Positions 1-8,218 of a DNA stretch of 33,309 nucleotides are shown one piece after another. Source of the DNA: Cytauxzoon felis (taxonomy: Eukaryota; Apicomplexa; Aconoidasida; Piroplasmida; Theileriidae); assembly GCA_020283715.1 (NCBI GenBank), contig JAIQCW010000173.1, forward strand, positions 1-33,309, given 5' to 3'. A model generated the notes under the pieces. That model worked only from the letters and a program-made list of their open reading frames with translations. It was not told where the DNA came from and made no database searches. The translations under genes and the position numbers were made by a program. Positions within the stretch are counted from its first letter, which is position 1, and every line of letters begins with the position of its first letter.

Positions 1-44
<44 letters not shown>
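1..44. repeat. (TA)n microsatellite at window edge
   Basis: Almost pure TA dinucleotide run. It lies inside, or just beyond, the intron of the cyclophilin gene that reads leftwards off the window. Shorter TA runs occur at about 2577-2596 and 4386-4402. Confidence 0.95.
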
Positions 45-55
45 TGTATATCATC

Positions 56-156
56 CTCCACTTGAGGTCGTCTTGCAGACAGCTTCTCTATTTACTTCCC
101 CCTCCGCTTCCCTGAGATCAGCTACGGGCATTCCACTTCCACTTGAGGTTACATCT
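56..156 (-). repeat. Interspersed repeat cluster R1 (arm-B-arm)
   Basis: Module B read on the minus strand, bounded by two copies of the 12-nt arm. It follows the donor of the antigen-like exon 178-728. It is inverted relative to cluster R2 on the other side of that exon. Confidence 0.85.
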
Positions 157-177
157 ACTAGGATAACCTGTATCAGG

Positions 178-728
178 ATCACCAAGTGCTCCTTTAATTC
201 CATTGAGTTTGGTTACAAAATTAGCGTTAATAGGGCTCTCACCTGGATTTATTTCATCATAATTTTCAGTTCCACTAGCTACATTTGTCCATGTATTAGG
301 AGGAGTCTTCAGACGTTTATACCATTTATCACTAGGACTTTTACTACCATTTGGAGATAAACATATCAAGAGAGGTTTGTGTAATTCAGGTTTACTCTCG
401 TTATTCAGTGGAAAATATACGTATACACCTCCATTGGTATTAAATGTAATACTTTCAATATCATTTTGACGAATACCTTCCGTTATGTGACCATGTACTG
501 TTATTTGATTTATCTTGAAAGTAGAGCCAGTAGAAGCACGATGTTTATAACCTTTATATTGAGCAGGATTACCAGCTTCTTGAGCTTGTTCTACTGCTGT
601 AACAGTAATTGTACCACCCGAAGGATTTGCTGGGTATGGACTACCATTAGTGTCAGTTTTTTCAAGTTTAATTTCATATTTAACTTTGAGAGTATCAAGT
701 TCATTTTTAAGTGTAGTAAGATCAGTAC
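178..728 (-). pseudogene. Antigen-like domain exon nested in cyclophilin intron (cassette 1)
   Basis: A 551-nt open exon with acceptor CCGTAG at 729-734 and donor CAG|GTTATC at 177. The translation is Thr/Gly/Pro-rich and beta-strand-like. It contains a YKGYKHR...GSTFKI motif also present in the antigen-like ORF at 14719-15411 (TGYKHSRS...NTFKIEKV), so the two are paralogous. A motif KLKYEIKLEK-like stretch opens the exon and a Trp-Tyr-Lys segment lies near its end. There is no signal peptide and no start codon, so this is an internal exon. Its entry and exit phases are both 1, whereas the host cyclophilin intron is phase 0, so splicing it into the host would shift the frame. It resembles piroplasm secreted antigen families (FAINT/DUF529 or T. 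equi tandem families); the family assignment is an inference. I call it a pseudogene because no complete gene surrounds it. Confidence 0.55.
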
Positions 729-733
729 CTACG

Positions 734-822
734 GTGGACTACCCGCAGCTGATCTCAGGGAAGCGGAGGGGGAAGTAAATAGGAGAGGCACCACGCCTAG
801 TGGAATGACCTCAAGTGGAACA
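734..822 (+). repeat. Interspersed repeat cluster R2 (B-E-arm)
   Basis: Modules B and E on the plus strand, ending with the ACCTCAAGTGGA arm. Read in the host (minus) sense, the pyrimidine-rich complement of B lies directly upstream of the acceptor of the antigen-like exon 178-728. Confidence 0.85.
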
Positions 823-836
823 GTTGTCGGTATAAC

Positions 837-1317
837 TTGGATGTTAGCGTACCTTTGATCATAGATGGTGCAGGATTTATTGCCATGGAAGAGATCTCCT
901 CCGATGATGGCTTTATTTTTGATAATGTTTGAGATTCTTGTGTTGTAGTATCCGATTGTTTTATCTTCGATCTTATATCCATTACACATTTGTAGAAAGT
1001 TTTCTGTTGTTAGGGGTAAAAGACGTCCATATAGACCTATTAATATTCTACCTAGGTATTTACCATCGACTGAAAAATCCATATATACATAATCTGTGAT
1101 TGCATTTCTATGTATACCTTCCAGCCTTAAGGCTGGGTTACGATTATAAAAAGGATAAACTACTAGACCACCTGTAATTAGCGTCTAAAATTACAGAATA
1201 AAATTACATATCATTAATACTTACACATATCATTTTATTACGACGAGATGTACTGTTGAATTTTTTAATCATAAATTTCAAGACATGGTACGGTAGAAGT
1301 ATCCTATTGACTGACAT
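837..1317 (-). CDS. Cyclophilin-type peptidyl-prolyl isomerase, 5' part only
   Basis: Two exons are visible. Exon 1 is 1317-1225 (31 residues, basic, with a possible N-terminal targeting or membrane segment). Exon 2 is 1184-837 (116 residues). The splice joins at a GTAAGT donor and a TTTTAG acceptor, both phase 0. The cyclophilin signature is clear: VYMDFSVDGKYLGRILIGLY, then PLTTENFLQMCNGY, then the GGDLFHGN loop. The C-terminal half of the fold (the region around the catalytic FxxxQFF/W loop) is absent and must lie left of position 1, because exon 2 ends at a CAA|GTTATA donor. The sequence is divergent, with the usual YHR motif changed to an NTRISNII-like segment, so catalytic activity is uncertain. 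The intron downstream carries repeats R2 and R1 and an antigen-like exon. Alternative: an already truncated cyclophilin fused to the antigen exon. Confidence 0.8.
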
Positions 1318-1622
1318 TTTGACAAAGTGTATGGAATCATAAGGATCAAAGTATTAGAGTGATGATTTATGAGAGGACGAAAGTTGAAAATTACATTTTA
1401 CATTTCCAATTCCACTGAGCATACCTGGAAGGACCCACATACGGAAGGCCGGACGAGAATTGTATAGAGGTTGGATGAAATTAAAAATATAAATTAAGAT
1501 TAGAGGTGATTTTATGAATGCTTAACATTCCTCCATCTTCACTAGACGATTATAACAACGACACTTACGCCTTACTAAACTCGGACATCCTCCTTAATAT
1601 AATAGATAATTTACAAGTCACT
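1318..1622. other. Intergenic region between ISCU 3' end and cyclophilin start
   Basis: This holds the cyclophilin 5' flank. On the plus strand a 48-codon ORF starts at 1518 and runs to 1664, overlapping the ISCU 3' end. Its composition is plausible but I see no family similarity. On the minus strand an ATG at about 1600 is followed within 20 nt by a GTAAGT donor, but I could not connect it to a downstream exon. No RNA gene is recognised. Confidence 0.4.
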
Positions 1623-2084
1623 TCACTCCGATATTCGTTCACATCCTTCACTGCGTTTAGATAATCCTTCTTGCTTACTGAGGTAGTCTTTGATAGCGTG
1701 TTTTACGGCATCTTCCGCAAGTAGACTACAATGTACTTTAACGGGTGGTAGGTTGAGTTTTTGTGAGATGTCTGTGTTTTTAATATTTATTGCATCGCTG
1801 CAGCTCATTCCTTTAACAAGTTCAGTGATGTATGAACTGCTAGCAATGGCAGATCCACATCCAAATGTTTTGAAACGCGCGTCTTGTATAATACCATCTT
1901 GGATTTTTATTTGGAATTTGATAACATCACCACATGCTGCTTTACCAACGATAGCTGTACCAACATTTGGATCATTTTTATCAAAGCTACCGACATTCCT
2001 AGGGTTATTAAAATGATCCTTAACCTCAGGGCTATAATGCCTAACATTGATGTATAGATATTTCCTATAAAATCTCATGGACAT
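1623..2084 (-). CDS. ISCU: Iron-sulfur cluster assembly scaffold ISCU (mitochondrial)
   Basis: Single-exon, 153 residues, near full family length. ISCU is the scaffold on which the cysteine desulfurase NFS1 (with ISD11 and frataxin) assembles [2Fe-2S] clusters in mitochondria. The three conserved ligand cysteines are visible in AACGD, FGCGSAIASSS and VHCSLLAEDA. The LPPVKVHC segment is the HSC20/HSP70 chaperone recognition site. The YSPEVKDHFNNPRNVGS opening of the IscU fold is intact. The first ~18 residues (M/R/Y/K-rich, no acidic residues) fit a mitochondrial presequence. The ATG at 2084 was chosen; a second in-frame ATG two codons later is possible. The upstream gene POP5 ends only 9 nt before this start on the same strand, leaving almost no room for a separate promoter. 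Confidence 0.95.
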   Translation of the reverse strand: MSMRFYRKYLYINVRHYSPEVKDHFNNPRNVGSFDKNDPNVGTAIVGKAACGDVIKFQIKIQDGIIQDARFKTFGCGSAIASSSYITELVKGMSCSDAINIKNTDISQKLNLPPVKVHCSLLAEDAVKHAIKDYLSKQEGLSKRSEGCERISE

Positions 2085-2093
2085 TTTGTAAGA

Positions 2094-2540
2094 TTAAATC
2101 AATTGTAAAAATGTATTATTAATTGTATTCAATTTATGTATATCTTTATTAATTTCATTATTATTTGTATTTAATAATGATAATTGTGCTAATCTATCTA
2201 ATAATAATTTAAATATAAATTTTCGGCAATGCTGTAATGTTCCACTTTTATGTACAATGTAGAACCTCACATTTATATTATTTATTTTATATATACTATA
2301 TATTATACAAGTTACCTCATTCATATATTGCCTTTTACATTGCACTAGTATTACCCCGTCTGTTATATTAATAAATGGTATATTTATACCATCAATTATA
2401 TATCTACCCCTTATTATACCAAATAATAATTCAGATTGACGTTGAAATTCTTGTAATAATACCTCAGATGTTAATCTCTTACGTAATTCTAATTCTATAT
2501 CTAATAATAGTACTAACCAACGATTCTTCACACGTCCCAT
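2094..2540 (-). CDS. POP5: RNase P / RNase MRP subunit POP5
   Basis: Single exon, 148 residues, matching POP5 size. POP5 is a core protein of nuclear RNase P (tRNA 5' maturation) and RNase MRP (rRNA processing). The POP5/RPP14 pattern is recognisable: an N-terminal MGRVKNRWLVLLLDIE strand, a central GVILVQCKRQYMNEV segment (family: GIVLLRCRKEFYQL-like) and a C-terminal SGTLQHCRKFIFKLL helix matching the family GTIRTCQKFLI motif. The start at 2540 gives the conserved VKNR[WY]LL beginning. The tail is Asn-rich low complexity. It lies immediately upstream of ISCU (9 nt). The upstream side abuts the 6PGDH 3' end, so three same-strand genes are packed head to tail. Confidence 0.88.
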   Translation of the reverse strand: MGRVKNRWLVLLLDIELELRKRLTSEVLLQEFQRQSELLFGIIRGRYIIDGINIPFINITDGVILVQCKRQYMNEVTCIIYSIYKINNINVRFYIVHKSGTLQHCRKFIFKLLLDRLAQLSLLNTNNNEINKDIHKLNTINNTFLQLI

Positions 2541-2613
2541 AGAAGGGATCTTAATTTATTACAATGAAATTAATTATATATATATATATATATATTTATT
2601 CAAATTATTAAAA

Positions 2614-5284
2614 TTAATTATCATCCCACCAATTATAATGATGTCGAATCTCACCACCATCGTCATACATCCTATACCCATGCATACCAAAACAATCACG
2701 CTGAGCTTGAATCAAATTATGCCTAATCTATAACAATGTTATATATAAAATAATGATATAATAATACACATTCTAAAATATACCAACGAAGGCAGTCCAT
2801 CCGAGGTCCAATCCAACTTTCTTAGTCATGCAATCAGCTCCCCACCTGAGGTTACAACCACTGTTCCACTCGGCGTGGAGCCTCTCCACCTGAGGTCCGT
2901 CCTGCCGTCAGCTCTTCTAATTACCTATCTCTAAAGAGTAAAGCCACTCCCGGAGATCGTGGCGGAGGTATAGTGATTGGACCTCAAGTGGAAGTGTAAT
3001 ACCTGGAAGCGATCTACGGGAGCTGGAAGGGGAAGTAAATAAAGAAGCTGTCTGCAAGACGACCTCAGGTGGAGAGCTGTCTGCAAGACGAAGAAGAGGT
3101 GGTATAAGATGAGGTGGATTGGACTTCGAGTGGATAGTTTGTATATAATGGGTATATATGTACTAACATTACCGTGTAATGAGAGTAGGTATTGTATTGA
3201 GTTATTGATGACGGGTATGGGTATGTTATGATTAAGGGCGGTATGAATGATATTTTTCCATATGTTTAGTGATGAATTGATATCATTATTGAATCTGAAT
3301 GTATATAAAGAATGATTAAAATATATAAAATACTTCATATAATTTATAATTAATTTATCATTATCTTCATATAAATCTACAATTTCTTCAAGTAATTTAC
3401 AACTTATTATACTATTTCCTATAATTAATTCTATTAAATATATCAATCATCTATCAACATACTCGACCAAATTGTACATAAATTCTTTATATCAAGCCCC
3501 CATTTATACTTATTCGATACCTCCTTAATCAAATGTATACCCTGAGTAAATATAACAATCATACATGATCTATATACACACTTCAAATCATCTAAATATA
3601 TAATAAATTAATACTCTTATACATCATCAACTCTCCACCCAATGTCCAATCCAACTATCGTTCCACTCGCCGTGGAGGCCTTCTCTATTTACTTCCCCCT
3701 CCGCTTCCCTGAGATCAGCTACGGGACCACTTGAGGTCTCCACCTGAGGTCCAATCCATACATTCTCACTGCCACGATCTCTGGGAGTGGCTCTACTCTT
3801 TAGAGATAGGTAATTGGAAGAGCTGTCTGCAAGACCAACGGTGGTTGTAACCTCAGGTGGAGCTGCAGGACCAAGAGAGGTTGGACCGTTGGTAGAGGTA
3901 ACCTCAGATGAACCGTCGAGTAGAGGTGAGTAGTAGAGAGTTAAAGATATGTTAACATACTTGTATTACATTTATCATTAGTATTATTATTATTGATAAT
4001 GATTGGTGGTAATGATAGATTACTAATGGATCTAAGATCGACAGCGATTGAGATGGATGGTATAGGTATATTAAGATTATAAGATTCTTTAACTGTCCAA
4101 ATACCAGTTCCATTATTACCACTAGATCCTATAATTCTATCAATTATATAACCTTTATCATCTTTTTCTTTAATATTTTACATGTAATCTCAATTAAATA
4201 TGATAAAAATTCTATATTCCATTCATTAAATATTAATGAAATATCATTATTATCTAATTTATTTATAGATGATAATATATTATAACACTCTGATAATAAC
4301 TGCATTATCGAATACTCTATACCATTGTGTACCATCTTCACATAATGACCACTCGAACCAATACCAATATAAAATGACTATTATATTATATATATATATA
4401 TATCACCCACCTGAGGTATAATCCGGCTTCTCTTCGTCTTGCAGACAGCTCTTCTATTTACTTCCCCTTCCAGCTCCCGTGGATCGCTTCCAGGTATTCC
4501 ACTTCCACTTGAGGTCCAATCATCATCAACCTCTCACCGCCACGATCTCCGGGAGTGGCTTTACTCTTTAGAGATAGATAATTAGAAGAGCTGACGGCAG
4601 GATGTACCTCAGGTGGAGTAGTAATATATATATATTATGTATATACGTACATGTTCTTGTTTGAGTATTGGTTCGATTGATTTATATATATCTTTATTAC
4701 CGCTGAACATGAGACATGGTATATTTCTGGCACCTTTTTGTCCACCACTGATGCCCATACCACAAAAACTATAATAATGTATTGATATTGTATATATAGA
4801 CGTACTTTATATTGAATTTCTCACAACGTTTAATTCGTCTATTTGTATTTTCATACCATTCATTACCACAATCAATAAGTATATCATTAGGATCTAATAA
4901 TACAATGAATTGATCAAGCATTGAATCAACAGCTTTACCAGCCTATAATATAATTTATATATTTATAAAAAAGAAATTCCATTTAAAAATAATAACATAC
5001 TGTTATTAACATTAATATCTTCCTTGGTATTTTTATACTTTTAACCTATAAAAAATATATAATTGAATATAAATTATTATACATACAAATTGACATAAAT
5101 CTGTAAAATATTTTATATTATTTAATTTATTATCATTAAATTCATTATAAAGATTAATCTTAAATGATTCTATCTCATTCTCATTTATAGACCATACAGA
5201 TACATTAAAATCTCGCGATAATAAATTCATAGTATATGCTCCACCCATTACACCCAAACCTACTATACCTATATCAGACTCCAT
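2614..5284 (-). CDS. PGD: 6-phosphogluconate dehydrogenase, decarboxylating (8 exons, one frameshift)
   Basis: Converts 6-phosphogluconate to ribulose 5-phosphate with NADP+ in the pentose phosphate pathway (cytosol). Exons: 5284-5087, 5045-5001, 4942-4806, 4768-4651, 4377-3961, 3591-3463, 3418-3168, 2727-2614. Landmarks are the Rossmann GLGVMG at the N-terminus, LLDPNDILIDCGNEWY, the substrate-site motif CGMGISGGQKGAR, VKMVHNGIEYS with the catalytic His-Asn-Gly-Ile-Glu-Tyr, and the C-terminal LIQAQRDCFGMHGY tail. If one lost base is allowed, the exons sum to about 469 residues, the usual length. Exon 5 has a -1 frameshift in a run of five T's (plus strand 4163-4167), just after ITCKILKK; all exon phases agree only if this is one missing base. 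Introns 4, 5 and 7 carry repeats R5, R4 and R3; the other introns are about 37-60 nt. Confidence 0.93.
2797..3133. repeat. Interspersed repeat cluster R3, in 6PGDH intron 7
   Basis: Modules D and C on the plus strand plus several arms. The outer ends form an imperfect inverted repeat: CCATCCGAGGTCCAATCC at the left and the complement of CCACTCGAAGTCCAATCC at the right. Confidence 0.85.
3635..3912. repeat. Interspersed repeat cluster R4, in 6PGDH intron 5
   Basis: Contains E, B (minus), D (minus) and several arms. Module orientation is host-sense here, opposite to R3 in the same gene. Confidence 0.85.
4407..4618. repeat. Interspersed repeat cluster R5, in 6PGDH intron 4
   Basis: The most compact cluster: arm, C (minus), D (minus), arm. 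The outer arms are a perfect 11-nt inverted repeat (CCACCTGAGGT and ACCTCAGGTGG). The intron opens with the donor GTACGT 32 nt before the cluster in host sense. Confidence 0.88.
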
Positions 5285-5460
5285 AATACAATATACATTA
5301 ATATATTAATACTACATTTAAACAAATTTTATATATTATAATAATTATAAAACATCGGGCCATACAATAGAGTGTAAATAATACCAACACCAATACCATA
5401 ACACGAAATTCCAACAATAATATAATCATACCATATACTCCATTATTACTTACTTCGTCT

Positions 5461-5910
5461 TCCACTCGAGGTTACAATCACTACCTCCTATAGTACCACC
5501 TTCATTCGTCTTGCAGACAGCTATCCACTCGAGGTCCAATCCAACTCTTCTTCCACTCGACGTTCCACCTGAGGTCTTCCACTAGGCGTGGTGCCTCTTC
5601 TAATTAGCTCCCCTTCCAGCTCCCATAGATCGCTTCCAGGTAGTCCACTTGAGGTTACAACTTTGTCTTCGTCTTGCAGACAGCTTCTCTATTTACCTCC
5701 CCCTCCGCTTCCCTGAGATCAGCTACGGGTAGTCCACTTGAGGTTACATCCAACACATCCTTAGTACCATCTTCCATCATTCCCATGATGGATGATTCAT
5801 TACAACCTTCAACATCGCCACGATCTCCGGGAGTGGCAATACTCTTTAGAGATAGGTAAATAGAGAAGCTGTCTGCAAGACCAAGAGAGTTGGATTGTAC
5901 TTCGAGTGGA
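5461..5910. repeat. Interspersed repeat cluster R6, intergenic (ARP4 3' flank)
   Basis: Contains E, C, B, a G-like block and D, with many arms. It ends only a few bases beyond the ARP4 stop codon, between ARP4 and the 6PGDH start. It is one of only two clusters clearly outside introns, so it may overlap the ARP4 3' UTR or polyadenylation region. Confidence 0.85.
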
Positions 5911-5915
5911 GTTAA

Positions 5916-7718
5916 TTATCTAGTTTTTCGATTGGTGATATTGATACCATGTTCATTGTATTCATTTCTGGAGATCCAGCAGTTATGGAATGAGCTGAGG
6001 CTGGATATGATTGATGCTCCTATCCAGCTGGCATGTTTTCTTTCGAAATTTGAATTGAATTGTGCGAATTTGAATTTGGTATTGAAGAGTAATTTATCTT
6101 TATTTTTATGATAATAATTATTGAGTTCATGATATAATCGATCTTGAAATCCTGTAGTAGTTGTACAACCACCTATTAATACAATTTGATTTAATAAATC
6201 TTTACGTTGATAGATTGGATTATCTATAAAGAGATCATTAATAATATTAATAATACCTTTAAATTTATTAAGATTAATATAATTTGGTATATATGATGTA
6301 TTAATATTAAATAAGAATTCATTAGATAAACCTATTAAATGATAAGGTGTTAATTTATTAAAATTTAATTTTGTACCATCTGGTAAATTATAACGTTCAT
6401 CTATTAATATTGGTGTATTAGATATTCTTAATATACTTTCTTTTAATATTTTTATATTATCATGTAATTTATATAAATTATAGGGTATTTTATCCCTATA
6501 AATACGTTGTGTTATTAATGTTGTATCAATATTATTATAATTTTGTAAATATTTATAACCTAAACTATATTCAGGATGATGTATAATATATGATTTATAA
6601 TCATTATTAATATTAATTAATATATCTAATAATATTGCATCAATTATATCACCACCAATATTAAAATATTTATAATTATATAATTCATCATCTATTATTG
6701 TACATATAGATAATTTACTACCACCTATATCTATTATTATACCACTCATTATATTATTAAAATATAATGCTGTATTATTACCATTACCAAAATATATACC
6801 TGGCATATTCATATCTTCAAATAATATTTCTGTTTGATACATTTTATTCTCACGACTCATACCATAGGAATCTACTATAAATAATGGCCTCATACTTGTT
6901 AATTCACATAAGCCTGATGATAAACTATTTATATGAGGGGATGTTGTAGGAATTTTTATAGAGGGAAGTATATCCGAACGTAGTGAGGAGGGACGAAGAT
7001 CCGAATGTAATGAGGAGTGATGAAAATTCTCCGAGGAAGGAAAATTCTTCGAGGAATGAAAATTCTTCGAGGAATGAAAATTCTCCGAGGAAAGAAATTT
7101 CTTCGATAAAGGATAAGGGGAATGAACAGTCTTCATATTATCATCAATCTTCGGTGATGGATGGATATTTTCATCTATTAATAAAGATAAATGATCATTA
7201 GTTTCGTGATCATTAGTTTCATAATCATTAGTATCAGGTATAGAATTCATAGAGGTAGAATATTTAATTTTTTCAGCCATTGAATTGGATATAGAATAAC
7301 GTTTCTTTTTATTATGCCTAGACATAGAGCATTTATTAAAATCATCCCAGCAATTCAATTCATTATGATTATAAGAATTATTATAATGACCATTACCATT
7401 GATCAAATTATTTTTATCATTATTATCAAGAAAACCTTCAGGTATATTAGAACCATAAATACCCCTAATTATACCCTCATATACATGACCATTAATACTT
7501 ATATTACCATTCTCATTAATATACTTTACATTATATACATCCTGAACTAATGAACTAGATGTAGATAATAATGGAAATACATTATTATCATTCTCATCTA
7601 TACCAATACATGATGGCCATAATTGACATGGATATGTCTGACCAGAATATCCACCCCTAACCACACTATTACCTATATCTACAACCAATCCACCAACATA
7701 ATCACCCGTCCAATACAT
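5916..7718 (-). CDS. ARP4: Actin-related protein, ARP4/BAF53-like
   Basis: Single exon, 600 residues. ARP4 binds actin in nuclear chromatin complexes (INO80, SWR1, NuA4 type). The N-terminal GDYVGGLVVDIGNSVVRGGY matches the ARP4 opening, where the nucleotide-binding phosphate loop lies. IIIDIGGSKLSICTIIDDE is the second phosphate loop, and the QIVLIGGCTTTTGFQDRL segment the adenosine-binding loop. The tail with ASWIGASIISSL and HNCWISRNEYNEHG matches the ARP4 family tail (SWIGGSILASL...WISKQEYEE) better than conventional actin. An Asn/Ser-rich insert of about 160 residues (roughly 120-280) explains the extra length. It includes a tandem SSENFH/SSKNFH repeat encoded around 7020-7100. ARP6 or another ARP is less likely. 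Confidence 0.88.
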   Translation of the reverse strand: MYWTGDYVGGLVVDIGNSVVRGGYSGQTYPCQLWPSCIGIDENDNNVFPLLSTSSSLVQDVYNVKYINENGNISINGHVYEGIIRGIYGSNIPEGFLDNNDKNNLINGNGHYNNSYNHNELNCWDDFNKCSMSRHNKKKRYSISNSMAEKIKYSTSMNSIPDTNDYETNDHETNDHLSLLIDENIHPSPKIDDNMKTVHSPYPLSKKFLSSENFHSSKNFHSSKNFPSSENFHHSSLHSDLRPSSLRSDILPSIKIPTTSPHINSLSSGLCELTSMRPLFIVDSYGMSRENKMYQTEILFEDMNMPGIYFGNGNNTALYFNNIMSGIIIDIGGSKLSICTIIDDELYNYKYFNIGGDIIDAILLDILININNDYKSYIIHHPEYSLGYKYLQNYNNIDTTLITQRIYRDKIPYNLYKLHDNIKILKESILRISNTPILIDERYNLPDGTKLNFNKLTPYHLIGLSNEFLFNINTSYIPNYINLNKFKGIINIINDLFIDNPIYQRKDLLNQIVLIGGCTTTTGFQDRLYHELNNYYHKNKDKLLFNTKFKFAQFNSNFERKHASWIGASIISSLSSFHNCWISRNEYNEHGINITNRKTR

Positions 7719-8218
7719 TTTATAAAAGAAGGATGCTATGCATCTATTTAATGATTTGAAGGTGAGTGATGAGGGATGCGATGCCTCAATTCATACGTCC
7801 TGAAGATGGTCGCCCTGAAGATAGAGGTCGTAATTTCGTACTTATATCCAATAATGTATAAAGTCAAATGTACATCAATTCAAAGGTAACGCGCTATATA
7901 CTTGTTGCAATTCATCCACCTCTTCAACTTTAATAAAATTTCTTAATGAATAGACTTCCTCTAAATAAACCGTGGGTGAATAATTTTCTTTAATAGGAAA
8001 ATTCATTGGTTATTATATAGAAGGAATATTCCTAGACACTATAAACTCTACAAGTATAGACAATACACACTATAACACCATCCAACTAAACCAAGAACTA
8101 TACTAATATGTAATGAAAATTTTAAAATCAAATTTATTTTTAGAGAGCTCATTATATTTTACTGAATTCATACTTACTTTAATCCATTCAATAAAAATTT
8201 TTCAACCATACTCCAACA
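7719..8218. other. Intergenic; possible small minus-strand gene
   Basis: On the minus strand an ATG at 8006 opens a 35-codon stretch to 7902, followed by a GTATAT donor. A downstream acceptor near 7850 is plausible, but two reading frames beyond it are open, so I cannot define the protein. A degenerate 22-nt tandem (CCTGAAGATGG / CCTGAAGATAGAGG) lies at about 7800-7830. No family is recognised. The rest is ARP4 5' flank. Confidence 0.3.

Noticed and set aside
6983..7201. Plus-strand 72-codon ORF rich in SSRNENSPRKE
   Set aside because: It is the complementary strand of the SSENFH/SSKNFH repeat in the ARP4-like insert; the minus-strand frame is the conserved gene.
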